Assembly: GCA_913009415.1 (NCBI GenBank)
Contig: CAJVYM010000013.1
Span: 1 to 35,270 of the forward strand
Direction of reading: 5' to 3'
Origin: an uncultured bacterium
GTDB lineage: Bacteria; Bipolaricaulota; Bipolaricaulia; UBA7950; UBA9294
Length of the DNA: 35,270 nucleotides
The notes under the pieces are model-generated. The model ran no database searches. It was not told the origin of the DNA and saw only the letters and a list, made by a program, of their open reading frames with translations. A program made the position numbers and the translations under genes. Below, in pieces: positions 15,019-22,745 of the stretch. Within the stretch, counting starts at the first letter, position 1. Each line of letters begins with the position of its first letter.

Positions 15019-15486
15019 ATGATAGAACACCACGAGTCACTTCGCCAGGAGTACGTCGCCCGCATCAATCGGGTGACTGACTACATCCGCATGCACCCAA
15101 GCGGAGACCTCCGCCTACATACACTTGCCAAGGCGGCAAGCTTCTCCCCGTACCACTTCCATCGAATCTTCCATGGGATGACCGGGGAGACACTGAACAC
15201 CTTTATCCGACGGACTCGCGCCGAGACGGCGGCGATGAAACTGATCAACAACCCCAAGATGACAATCACCTCTATCGCCCTGCACTGTGGCTTTTCGAGT
15301 TCCGCCGCCTTCGCACGTGAGTTCAAGACCTTCTTTGGCATGAGTGCATCGCAGTTTCGTAATGGTGGTCCACAGTCGTTCAGCAAGATCCGTGAAGCTG
15401 CTAGCAAGATCGATCAACGCTTCGCAAGAATGGGAAAGACACCACCCCTGCCTTGTCCCATACTGAGGATGCAATCCAAACTCTAA
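15019..15486 (+). CDS. AraC-family transcriptional regulator, DNA-binding part only
   Basis: A 155-residue protein with the two helix-turn-helix motifs of the AraC/XylS family. Helix-turn-helix 1 is LRLHTLAKAASFSPYHFHRIF. Helix-turn-helix 2 is ITSIALHCGFSSSAAFAREFKTFFGMSASQFR, which carries the family's GF-S-S--F-R-FK-FG--P pattern with Ser for Pro. In related proteins this domain is followed in the same chain by a GyrI-like effector-binding domain. Here that domain is the next gene, in another reading frame with its own ribosome-binding site. The start is ATG 15019 with AAGGGAGAG upstream. Its effector and targets are unknown. Confidence 0.88.
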   Translation: MIEHHESLRQEYVARINRVTDYIRMHPSGDLRLHTLAKAASFSPYHFHRIFHGMTGETLNTFIRRTRAETAAMKLINNPKMTITSIALHCGFSSSAAFAREFKTFFGMSASQFRNGGPQSFSKIREAASKIDQRFARMGKTPPLPCPILRMQSKL

Positions 15487-15500
15487 GAAGGAGGACGAGT

Positions 15501-15851
15501 ATGATCGCGATGAATGTAGAAGTGAAGGAGATGCCCGAACTGCATGTGGCTTACATTCGCCACATCGGCCCCTACCACGGGATCCCAGAGGCGTTCGATA
15601 AGCTGATGAAGTGGGCCGGCCCACGCGGGTTGATCAACTTCCCTGAGACGAAGTTTCTGGGCGTGTACCACGATAACCCGGAGATTACGGAGGAGGCGAA
15701 ACTTCGTTCGAGCGCTTGCATCACCGTTCCGGAAGACACCCCTGTTGAGGGCGAAGTCGGAAAGATGACGATCCCCGGTGGACTGTTCGCGGTAGCACAT
15801 GTTGAGATCAACACCGATTTTCGCGCGGGTATAACCGTCACGGCAATATAA
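15501..15851 (+). pseudogene. GyrI-like effector-binding domain gene, 3'-truncated
   Basis: From ATG 15501 (ribosome-binding site GAAGGAGG). The protein starts like GyrI-like small-molecule-binding domains: VEVKEMPELHVAYIRHIGPYHGI, then FLGVYHDNPEI and the strand GGLFAVAHVEI. Normal domains run about 150-160 residues. Here the homology stops at about residue 103 (near 15811), and the last dozen codons run through CACCGATTTTCGCG into the end of the insertion sequence. The missing C-terminal part is not found on the far side of the element, so this is a deletion and not a simple insertion. It is the partner domain of the AraC-type protein just upstream, 14 bases away, and is probably non-functional. 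Confidence 0.8.
15812..15825 (+). repeat. 14-bp repeat at the GyrI breakpoint (copy 1)
   Basis: CACCGATTTTCGCG. The same 14 bases occur inverted at 17978-17991, where the parA-like gene is cut. Both truncated genes lose similarity inside this string. Confidence 0.75.
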
Positions 15852-17656
15852 CATTTGGCCACGGTGGGATGCTACCGGAACCTCAGGACAAGTTTAGCTC
15901 TTCCAAGGCCAGGCACCTGTTGTGGGAGGTGCTGCCACGGGACTTGCCGCAAGATGGGGTTGTGCACTCGTCGCGGGTAGGTCACCGTGACCGTGTCCTT
16001 CCGAACCGCAACATCCCCCCTGCCGCGGACAAAGTCACGATACAGCTTTGGAGCATCGCAACACTCAAAGCCGCGTAACTTCCTCGCCAACATGCTGTAC
16101 AGGGTATCGGCGATCATCGTCAACGTCACATCAAAGTGCACCTTGACTTGGGGGGTGCAGTAGCAGGAGAGGAACTTACTACACCCCCCAGGAATCGGCG
16201 AAGAGAGGGCATTGAGGTGGAAGAACTTGACCGCCTCAGCGATGCCATTCTCGATCCGCCACCGGCGAGCGTAGTTTCCCACCAGCAGCTCGACCGGGGC
16301 AGTGAAGTCATTGCTGATGAGGAACGCTGGTTTCTCGTGTCCGTTTCCCCTGACGATGACCTGACGCACCATTCCCTCGTAGCCGCGCAGAGTGATGGCG
16401 GACTCGTGAATCTCGGGATGAGGGTACTTGCGCTTCTCATGGGGGATGTGGATCCGCTGCCACCCGGTCAGTTCGCCTGCCTTGTCGACTAGCTTCTCCC
16501 CGCGACGACGCAGGGTGATGAACTTGGCCCCCGCGGTATTCAACTCGGAGAGATGAGAATAGGTAGTGAGGCGGGAATCGAAGACAAAGGTAGGCTTAAC
16601 TCCCCGCCTGACGTGCCTCCAGAAGGAGAGGAAAGAGAGGACCTGATCGCTTGCCTCATCCCGCTTAATATCAGTCGCCGTATACAGGATCAGCTTAGTC
16701 GCCGCGTCTTGGGCAAACAGAGTGAGTGCCCCCTTCATCGCCTTACCGCGGGCACCCGCCCAGTGTTTCTCCAGCACCGACTCATCGCCGTAGTGAGGAG
16801 CGGTGTGGAAGTCGAGGTTAATGATGCTCCCATCGTAGAGGCCGAGGTTCGCTACCTGGTTGATGAATGCCTGCTGGAGACGAAGAATGTGTACCTCATC
16901 GAGCGAGTAGGAGTAGGTGGACATGGCGGTGCACTTAGGCAACACGTTGAGCCCGGCGAAGAGGCCGAGCCCGGGGTCGAAGGCGTGGTCAGCAACGTGA
17001 GCATAGCGTTCTGTCCCCAACAGCTTCAGGGTGAGGAACGATAGTAAGTAGTTGATAGCAGGGATCACTTTACTGCCGGGAAGTGAAGCGGCGGTGACAA
17101 TCTTCTCGACGTCGAGTTGGGCCAGGAACGGGGCAAACAGGAACACACCCGCCCCGGCACAATCGAAGCGCTTCCCGTTCAATTTGCTGAGTGACACCAA
17201 CTGCGAGCGCTCTGGCACCTCGGCTCCGTTGACGGTCAGTCCCACCTTCAACCGGGTGCGCCGCGGCAGCTTTGGAAAGCCCTCCTCTGCCAGTACACGT
17301 TCCACGGTGCGCACAGAGATCTCGATACCGTCTTCGGAGAGCAATACAGTGATCTCACCGGCGGAGAGGCGGCGCTCCCGCCATGCCCTAATTCGGCGCC
17401 TGATCTCGGAGGTAACGCGGCGACGGGCCGCCTTCCCCTCGGGAACGGGCTCAGAGAAGTCGATCTTCCCGTGCTGGAACTGATGGCGCAACAGCCGAAT
17501 ATACCCGGGGGAGTAGCCGAAACGATCGGCGACGATCCTTGCGGGCAAGCGTTCTACGAACGAGGCACGCAAGGCTTCGTAGCGCCGTTGCCAGTCGTTC
17601 TCAGGATGAGTAAAGAAGCTAGTGTCGCGCATGGACAATATTATACACCGTGACGC
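15835..17656 (-). mobile_element. Insertion sequence with DDE transposase (IS4-like group)
   Basis: One transposase gene bounded by imperfect inverted repeats. The left end reads inward CCGTCACGGCAATATAACATT (in two parts, 15835-15855); the right end reads inward GCGTCACGG then TGTATAATATT (17656-17637). The shared core is CGTCACGG plus an ATAA.ATT block. The exact outer ends and any target duplication are not resolvable by eye: the flanks are GGGTATAA on the left and TTAAAAG on the right. Confidence 0.75.
15872..17632 (-). CDS. IS4-like DDE transposase with N-terminal helix-turn-helix
   Basis: A 586-residue protein from ATG 17632. The N-terminal 130 residues carry helix-turn-helix segments (ARIVADRFGYSPGYIRLLRHQ; ISVRTVERVLAEEGFPKLPRR) for end recognition. 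The catalytic RNase-H core follows. The candidate acidic triad is Asp in INLDFHTAPHYGD (about 273), Asp in FVFDSRLTTYS (about 353) and Glu in YARRWRIENGIAEAVK (about 462). The last resembles the Y-R-E-K signature of IS4-type enzymes, with one extra residue before the Lys. The frame is intact over the whole length, so the element may still be active. Its promoter lies in the right inverted repeat, seven bases from the ATG, giving a leaderless message. Confidence 0.87.
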   Translation of the reverse strand: MRDTSFFTHPENDWQRRYEALRASFVERLPARIVADRFGYSPGYIRLLRHQFQHGKIDFSEPVPEGKAARRRVTSEIRRRIRAWRERRLSAGEITVLLSEDGIEISVRTVERVLAEEGFPKLPRRTRLKVGLTVNGAEVPERSQLVSLSKLNGKRFDCAGAGVFLFAPFLAQLDVEKIVTAASLPGSKVIPAINYLLSFLTLKLLGTERYAHVADHAFDPGLGLFAGLNVLPKCTAMSTYSYSLDEVHILRLQQAFINQVANLGLYDGSIINLDFHTAPHYGDESVLEKHWAGARGKAMKGALTLFAQDAATKLILYTATDIKRDEASDQVLSFLSFWRHVRRGVKPTFVFDSRLTTYSHLSELNTAGAKFITLRRRGEKLVDKAGELTGWQRIHIPHEKRKYPHPEIHESAITLRGYEGMVRQVIVRGNGHEKPAFLISNDFTAPVELLVGNYARRWRIENGIAEAVKFFHLNALSSPIPGGCSKFLSCYCTPQVKVHFDVTLTMIADTLYSMLARKLRGFECCDAPKLYRDFVRGRGDVAVRKDTVTVTYPRRVHNPILRQVPWQHLPQQVPGLGRAKLVLRFR

Positions 17657-17667
17657 TTAAAAGTCAA
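17640..17667 (-). promoter_or_regulatory. Leaderless promoter of the transposase
   Basis: On the minus strand: TTGACT (17667-17662), a 16-bp spacer, and TATAAT (17645-17640), then seven bases to the ATG at 17632. The -10 box lies within the terminal repeat. The -35 box lies outside the recognised repeat core, so it may be supplied by the flanking DNA. Confidence 0.65.
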
Positions 17668-17954
17668 GTTGTTGAAGATTAAAACAAATGACAACGAGTG
17701 CACGCATGTAGAGAGCTGACGTACCAAACTGCATTGATACTTTGATCTAGAGAGAACTAACGAACAATCTGCGTGTGTAGCGAGTTAGAGGGAAGAAGCT
17801 GACGATAGTGTCTTAGCGCCTACACATCTCGGTTTAAACCGCCACTAACACTAACATCAACCCACGCCTTCAGCCACGGCAACAAAGAACACAAACCCTG
17901 TTGACATGGTCTCTTACGCGACTGAGAAGCCGGGTGCAGTCACTGTCTATCAGT
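17668..17954. other. Intergenic DNA between the insertion sequence and the parA remnant
   Basis: About 290 AT-richer bases with no supported gene. The stretch is bounded on the right by the inverted copy of the 14-bp breakpoint sequence (17978-17991) and may be the remains of an older element. Confidence 0.4.
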
Positions 17955-18437
17955 TCAAACTGTTGCCTCAAAGCGGACGCGAAAATCGGTGATTATATAA
18001 TCCACTTGATGGTGTTCGGCCGTCCTGCTGAGGAGGAAGGCAAAGGACCCAGGCAAGTTCTTGAGTGTTGCCATGGTATCAGAGAGGGTGAATGACACGC
18101 CCAATGAAACCTCATATTCCGACAGCTCGAACGAGCCAGGAAGTAGGAATAGACCCTCTTGCCCCTTGACAGTGACGCATTCCACAGCTTCAAGCATAAC
18201 GGGTTTCGCGTCGAACGCGGGGGAGAGAGCACCTTTGATGTTGCGATCCGGATGGTCTAAGTAGAACTGCGCGAACTCGTCTTCCCCAAGGGCGATGTTG
18301 GTAAGGTTGCACTGTGAATCGGCATCAACAAGAAGGACCCTTTTGCCCTTCTCACGCAGCATCCACGCAAGGTTGTAGGATGTGGTTGTCTTGCTGACAC
18401 CACCCTTGTGGTTGAACATACAGATCACTTTCGCCAT
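17955..18437 (-). pseudogene. ParA/Soj-like ATPase gene, 3'-truncated
   Basis: From ATG 18437 (AAGGAG ribosome-binding site). The protein begins AKVICMFNHKGGVSKTTTSYNLA, the deviant Walker A of ParA/MinD ATPases with Ser in place of the usual Gly before Lys-Thr-Thr. The A' motif is LLVDADSQCNLT. Similarity ends at VDYIITD, just where Walker B (normally IIIDxPPS) would be completed. The frame then runs 9 more codons through CACCGATTTTCGCG to a stop. Full-length relatives have about 250-300 residues and this has 160, so it lacks the Walker B end and the C-terminal half and should be inactive. No ParB gene is nearby. The surrounding DNA is AT-richer than its neighbours, which suggests an acquired plasmid-like segment. 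Confidence 0.82.
17978..17991 (-). repeat. 14-bp repeat at the ParA breakpoint (copy 2, inverted)
   Basis: CGCGAAAATCGGTG on the plus strand, the exact reverse complement of 15812-15825. It marks the point where the parA-like gene loses similarity. Confidence 0.75.
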
Positions 18438-18948
18438 TAGGTTCACTCCTTGTTTCGTGCATTGCGTTAGTTCACTGGTTTTCTCTGGTTTCTAGCAGAT
18501 CGCTCAGGATCAGCTGCACAAAAAGCTGGCTAAGGCATTTTGAACCAGTAACAAAACTTACGTTGGCTTTTTATGTCACCTTGAATCCTGTCATTATGCT
18601 CATTTGTTTGACTTTGAATGTCCGCTTTTCTTCCTCGGATCATCGCCTTTGCTTCGATTTACCGAGGTATTGAGAGCTTGAATGTTTTTTTGTAGCGCCA
18701 GACCCACTTTTAGACTTTGGCCTGATTGCATTCCTCCTTTGTGTTTTAGGCATAATGGCGTTGCGCAAAGCGTCCGCGCCACCATTGTTCATGTCGATCC
18801 GCATAAACTCCCAAACACGGCTACGATTACCGTATGAGCCCACTGCCAATAGCGTATGACTGTCGGCGCAAGCGGTGAGATATCAAGCCGTTGTGAGAAG
18901 ATGCTGTTCTTATAACCGTATCTTATATGGATCGACATAAGTCCCTCC
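18438..18948. other. AT-richer intergenic region upstream of the parA remnant
   Basis: About 500 bases of lower GC than the flanks. Apart from the doubtful small frame at 18640-18849 I see no gene. Its composition is consistent with the parA segment having come from elsewhere. Confidence 0.35.
18640..18849 (-). CDS. Possible small basic protein, unrecognised
   Basis: An open frame of 69 codons from TTG 18849 (GTG 18843 or ATG 18804 are alternatives), ending in a Lys/Arg/Ser-rich tail. It is on the same strand as the parA remnant and in the same AT-richer DNA. No good ribosome-binding site and no domain is seen. It could be a fragment or chance. Confidence 0.2.
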   Translation of the reverse strand: MAVGSYGNRSRVWEFMRIDMNNGGADALRNAIMPKTQRRNAIRPKSKSGSGATKKHSSSQYLGKSKQRR

Positions 18949-19016
18949 GTGCACGCCTGAGAGCACGCCGACCGGGGCTAAAGCTCTGGTCAGCTCCAGC
19001 CCCTCTATGCGTGCAC
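18949..19016 (-). terminator. Large stem-loop at the end of the nrdD unit
   Basis: Outer arms GTGCACGC (18949-18956) and GCGTGCAC (19009-19016) enclose a second hairpin, GGGGCT (18974-18979) with AGCCCC (18998-19003), which holds AGCT/AGCT inside. It covers the 3' end of the glycyl-radical gene. There is no T-run, so it may stabilise the RNA end and not act as a classical terminator. Confidence 0.4.
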
Positions 19017-19202
19017 CACTGGCTTGGTGGTATAGGTCTTCCGATCGGCGAATTCGGCCTGCTTGCCATCATTCCACTGCTCTACCGGTCTTAAGTAGCC
19101 AACGATTCGCGAGTAGACCTCTGCCTTCTGTCTTTGCTCTGCCGGGATTACCCTGCCATCTTCGAGAATGAGATTACCATCTTGGTCTTCTTTGTAGTTC
19201 AA
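19005..19202 (-). CDS. Separate glycyl-radical domain of anaerobic ribonucleotide reductase
   Basis: A 65-residue protein that matches the C-terminal end of NrdD enzymes: VYSRIVGYLRPVEQWNDGK then QAEFADRKTY. The radical glycine should be Gly35 in RIVGYL. The preceding NrdD chain stops before this region, so the active subunit appears to be split in two. The gene begins with TTG 19202, which lies inside the 3' end of nrdD in another frame. It has a strong AAGGAGG ribosome-binding site 8 bases upstream (19217-19211), so it has its own initiation signal and need not be a frameshift product. The arrangement is similar in principle to the spare-part protein YfiD/GrcA of pyruvate formate-lyase. It needs the activase NrdG, which is not in this window. 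Confidence 0.85.
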   Translation of the reverse strand: MNYKEDQDGNLILEDGRVIPAEQRQKAEVYSRIVGYLRPVEQWNDGKQAEFADRKTYTTKPVVHA

Positions 19203-21231
19203 CTTTTATGCCTCCTTGAGGTTTGTTTTCTTTGAAGCTTTCTATCAGCTCTTCGTCACACTTGGGACAGTATTTGTGCTCCCCCGCGATGTACCCGTGC
19301 TTGGGACACACGGAGAACGTGGGGGTGAGGGTGTAATACGGGAGATGAAAGTTTTCCGCGATCTTCCTCACCAGTCGCTTGGCCGCCTCCGGGGTGGGAT
19401 TGCTCTCTCCGAGGAATCCGTGGAATACCGTCCCGCCGGTGTAGCGTGTCTGCAGCGGATCCTGCATCGTGAGCGCCTCGAACAGGTCATCGGTGAGGCC
19501 TACGGGGAGATGGGTGGAGTTGGTGTAGTAGGGGGTGTCTCCGCCGTAGCGTTCAATGTTGTAGATGCGGATGTCGGGATAGCGCTCCAAATCGCGCTTG
19601 GCCAGGCGATAGCTCGCCCCTTCAGCCGGGGTCGCCTCCAGGTTGAAGATCTCACCCGTTTCCTCCTGAAAGTCGGCTAGCCGATCGCGCATGAAGTCGA
19701 GGACTCTTGCGGCAAATTCGCGCCCCTCAGGATCGGCGATCGACAGTCCGTACAGATTGAGGATCGCCTCGTTCATTCCAATGATCCCGATCGTGGAAAA
19801 GTGGTTCTTCCAATAACCGCCCTCAAGGTCCTTGATCGATTGCAGGTAGAAGCGCGAGTACGGGTACAGCCCGCGATCGGTCAGGTTCTCCAGGGTCTTT
19901 CTCTTGACGATGAGCGATTTCTTGGCTAGCTCCATCAGTTCTTCCAAACGGGAGAAGAAGTCTGCCTCGTTCTGAGCAAGATATCCCAGCCGCGGCAGGT
20001 TGATCGTCACTACTCCGATTGAACCGGTGAGCGGATTGGCCCCGAACAGTCCGCCACCACGCTTCTTCAGCTCGCGGTTATCGATCCGCAACCGACAGCA
20101 CATCGAGCGCGCGTCCTCCGGGCTCATGTCAGAGTTGATGAAGTTGGAGAAATACGGGATCCCGTACTTTGCCGTCATCTTCCACACAGAAGCGAGGTTC
20201 TCGTTCTCCCAGTTGAAGTCCTTGGTGATGTTGTAGGTGGGAATGGGGAAGGTGAACGGTCGCCCCTGCATGTCCCCCTCAGTCATCACCTCGGCGAAGG
20301 CCCGGTTGAACATGTCCATCTCGCGCTGATGATCTCCGTACACCGACTCACGCAGTACGCCGCCGACTATCACATGATCGTCCTTCATATACTTTGGGAC
20401 TTCAAGATCGATGGTCACATTGGTGAAAGGTGTCTGGAAGCCCACGCGCGTTGGCACGTTCATGTTGTACACGAATTCCTGCAGGTTCTGCTTCACTTCT
20501 TCGTAGCTCAGGTGGTCGTAGCGGATGAACGGGGCGAGGTAGGTGTCCAGGTTGGAGAACGCCTGTGCGCCAGCCGACTCACCCTGTAGGGTGTACATGA
20601 AGTTGACTACCTGTAGGAGCGCGACGCGGAAGTGCTTTGCCGGGCGCGATTCCACCTTCCCGCGTACACCGCGAAAGCCACGCTTGAGAAGATCCGGAAG
20701 GTCCCATCCGACACAGTACGCTCCCAGTGTTCCCAGATCGTGAATGTGAAAGTCTCCGCGATCGTGCGTCTCCTGCACGCGCTGCGGGTAGATCTTGGTG
20801 AGCCAGTAGCGGCTGATCACGTGCTCGGTAATGTGCGTGTTGAGCCCCTGCAGGGAGAAGCTCATGTTGCTGTTCTCGCGTACCCGCCAGTCGCGATCGT
20901 TCAGGTAATCGTCCACAAGCGGCATCTCGTCCATCAGGCCGCCCAGCTGACGGAGGTCTGTATGCTGCTTTCGGTAGAGGATGTATGCCTTGGCCGTGCG
21001 AACGTATCCCGCCTCTATCAAGGCTTCTTCGACAGTGTCTTGGATCTCCTCCACCGTGGGGTAGTCCACCGGGAAGCGCTCATCCAGCATGCCAGTGACA
21101 AGATCGCAAAGGCGCTTGGCTTCGACCTCGTCTCCGTCGCCAACCTCGCGCATCGCCTTCCAGATCGCCGTTGTTATCTTCGCTTCGTCGAAAACAACAA
21201 CGCGACCATCGCGTTTTACAATGGATTCCAT
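19174..21231 (-). CDS. nrdD: Anaerobic (class III) ribonucleoside-triphosphate reductase, main part
   Basis: A 685-residue protein. Residues 1-90 are an ATP-cone (SIVKRDGRVVVFDEAKITTAI ... AYILYRKQHTDLR) that senses ATP/dATP. The catalytic body contains the family strings HDLGTLGAYCVGWDL, FMYTLQGESAGAQAFSN and CCRLRIDNREL. Near 640-660 is the zinc-binding site CPKHGYIAGEHKYCPKC. The chain then ends in KVELQRRPRW without the glycyl-radical segment that normally follows. That segment is encoded by the next, overlapping gene (19005-19202). The enzyme reduces NTPs to dNTPs under anaerobic conditions. The start ATG 21231 has a GAGGGGG ribosome-binding site and a fair promoter upstream. It is a two-gene operon. 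Confidence 0.93.
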   Translation of the reverse strand: MESIVKRDGRVVVFDEAKITTAIWKAMREVGDGDEVEAKRLCDLVTGMLDERFPVDYPTVEEIQDTVEEALIEAGYVRTAKAYILYRKQHTDLRQLGGLMDEMPLVDDYLNDRDWRVRENSNMSFSLQGLNTHITEHVISRYWLTKIYPQRVQETHDRGDFHIHDLGTLGAYCVGWDLPDLLKRGFRGVRGKVESRPAKHFRVALLQVVNFMYTLQGESAGAQAFSNLDTYLAPFIRYDHLSYEEVKQNLQEFVYNMNVPTRVGFQTPFTNVTIDLEVPKYMKDDHVIVGGVLRESVYGDHQREMDMFNRAFAEVMTEGDMQGRPFTFPIPTYNITKDFNWENENLASVWKMTAKYGIPYFSNFINSDMSPEDARSMCCRLRIDNRELKKRGGGLFGANPLTGSIGVVTINLPRLGYLAQNEADFFSRLEELMELAKKSLIVKRKTLENLTDRGLYPYSRFYLQSIKDLEGGYWKNHFSTIGIIGMNEAILNLYGLSIADPEGREFAARVLDFMRDRLADFQEETGEIFNLEATPAEGASYRLAKRDLERYPDIRIYNIERYGGDTPYYTNSTHLPVGLTDDLFEALTMQDPLQTRYTGGTVFHGFLGESNPTPEAAKRLVRKIAENFHLPYYTLTPTFSVCPKHGYIAGEHKYCPKCDEELIESFKENKPQGGIKVELQRRPRW

Positions 21232-21272
21232 GAGTCCCCCTCAAGAAATAAGAACCAAACAATTTCGCATCT

Positions 21273-21301
21273 ATCCTAGACCGATTAGCACGGATTGACA
21301 A
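21273..21301 (-). promoter_or_regulatory. Promoter of the nrdD operon
   Basis: On the minus strand: TTGTCA (21301-21296), a 17-bp spacer, and TAGGAT (21278-21273). The start codon is at 21231. I see no clear NrdR box repeats. Confidence 0.6.
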
Positions 21302-21489
21302 GCGGACTATTGTGAACAGGCACCCGGCGCTATGCTCGTCTTTTTACCACTTACCGCAGTTTACCATTGTGTTGGGGTGATCAATGTCACGTTGCCCGCA
21401 CCTGCTTTCCAGAATCACCGCTCAGGGGCTCAACAAGATCAATGTTTCCTTTGGTTCACCACCCATGATTAACACATCTTTCTCACAGC
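21302..21489. other. Divergent intergenic region, nrdD to rpsT
   Basis: The whole gap is 331 bases (21232-21562) and holds the outward-facing promoters of both operons. No gene or known riboswitch shape was seen between them. Confidence 0.4.
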
Positions 21490-21518
21490 TTGCATCCACG
21501 CTACGCATCCGCTAAAAT
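21490..21518 (+). promoter_or_regulatory. Promoter of the rpsT-secF-recJ operon
   Basis: TTGCAT at 21490-21495, a 17-bp spacer, and TAAAAT at 21513-21518. The leader to the rpsT start is about 40 bases. Confidence 0.6.
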
Positions 21519-21562
21519 TCTGCATTGCTTGCTCGAATGTAGCAACGACTTAAGGTTCAGAG

Positions 21563-21832
21563 GTGATAGAAATTCCTAATATTCGTTCGGCTGAAAAACG
21601 CATGCGACAGAATGACAAGCGGTGGAGGCTTAACCACGCGCGAAAGATAGCCCTCAAGGGTGTTATCAAACAGATCCGGTTGCATTTGGCCTCCCAAGAC
21701 AAAGAATCGGCCCGGTCCTTGCTCCCGGAACTTGCGCAAGCGGCAGACAAAGCGGCCCGCCATCACACGATCCATAAGAATAAGGCGAGCCGGATCAAGT
21801 CCCGGTGGGCAAAGAAGGTCGAGTCCCTCTAG
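21563..21832 (+). CDS. rpsT: Ribosomal protein bS20
   Basis: An 89-residue basic helical protein: PNIRSAEKRMRQNDKRWRLN at the start and KNKASRIKSRWAKKVESL at the end, as in bS20, which binds 16S rRNA in the small subunit. The start is unusual. GTG 21563 gives an extra VIE before IPNIRSA. The canonical S20 N-terminus (M-PNIKSA) instead places the start at ATT 21572, which is five bases after the AGGTGA at 21561-21566. E. coli rpsT also uses a rare start (TTG) that is part of its autoregulation. The gene is first in an operon with secF (13 bases downstream) and recJ. Confidence 0.92.
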   Translation: MIEIPNIRSAEKRMRQNDKRWRLNHARKIALKGVIKQIRLHLASQDKESARSLLPELAQAADKAARHHTIHKNKASRIKSRWAKKVESL

Positions 21833-21845
21833 AGGAGGCCAGCGT

Positions 21846-22745
21846 ATGCACCATTTAGATTTCCTCGGGAAGGCGAAGTACTTCGTCCCTATCTCTATAA
21901 CCCTAGTACTGATTAGCTGGCTATTGATTATCCCCGCGGTGCGAGGACTGAGACTGGGGATTGACTTCACCGGCGGGACAGAGTTTACGGTGGACTTCGA
22001 TAAGCCTGTGAGCACAGCGGATGTCCGCAGTGTTCTCGCTGCGATTCCCAGCCCGATTAACCTTTCCCAAAGCATAATTCAGGATGTATCGGGGCATAAT
22101 CGCAAGGTGATCACCACTCAGCTCGATGTGGAGGCTAATCAGGACACGATAAACCGCATCGAAAGCACGCTGAAAGACAAGTTCGCGATAAGCAACGAGA
22201 TCAGTCGCAAGTCGATCGGGCAGGAGGTGAGCAAGGAGCTCACCCAGAAGGGGTGGCAGGCAATCCTGCTTGCTTTTGTCGTGATCCTGATCTACGTCTC
22301 ATGGCGATTCCGCATGCGCTACGCTGTCGGTGCTGTTGTCGCCTTGATTCACGACGTCTCGATCGCTCTCGGCGCGTTCGCCCTCTTCCATATTGACATT
22401 AATTTGCCAACAATTGCCGCCTTTCTAACGATCATCGGATATTCCTTAAACGACACGATCGTAATCTTTGATCGTATCCGTGAGAACATGAAGATCGAAA
22501 GGAAGAGCTCCGTCTTCGATGTCATCAACAAGAGTGTCAACCAATCCCTCTCACGAACAATAAACACATCATTCACCACGTTAATCCCGGTGATCATCCT
22601 GTTCTTCTTCGGCGGGTCGGTACTGCGAGGGTTCTCGGTGGCGCTTCTGATCGGCGTTATCGTCGGCACCTATTCGTCGATGTATATCGCCAATCCAATC
22701 CTCTACGCGTGGTCTCTCAAGACAGCTAAGGCAAAGAAACACTGA
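21846..22745 (+). CDS. secF: Protein translocase subunit SecF
   Basis: A 299-residue membrane protein. It has an N-terminal transmembrane helix, the conserved GLRLGIDFTGGTEF motif, a periplasmic domain, and a five-helix C-terminal membrane region with YSLNDTIVIFDRIREN and LSRTINTSFTTL. SecDF uses the proton gradient to help pull proteins through SecYEG at the periplasmic side. ATG 21846 is the start (AGAGGAGG ribosome-binding site); the longer open frame runs back through rpsT. secD normally precedes secF but is not in this window; rpsT takes its place. The stop overlaps the recJ start (TGATG). Confidence 0.95.
   Translation: MHHLDFLGKAKYFVPISITLVLISWLLIIPAVRGLRLGIDFTGGTEFTVDFDKPVSTADVRSVLAAIPSPINLSQSIIQDVSGHNRKVITTQLDVEANQDTINRIESTLKDKFAISNEISRKSIGQEVSKELTQKGWQAILLAFVVILIYVSWRFRMRYAVGAVVALIHDVSIALGAFALFHIDINLPTIAAFLTIIGYSLNDTIVIFDRIRENMKIERKSSVFDVINKSVNQSLSRTINTSFTTLIPVIILFFFGGSVLRGFSVALLIGVIVGTYSSMYIANPILYAWSLKTAKAKKH

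Noticed and set aside
19174-19217. Programmed frameshift joining nrdD to the glycyl-radical frame
   Set aside because: No slippery heptamer is evident in the overlap. A strong ribosome-binding site with a TTG start explains independent translation better, although reads should be checked.
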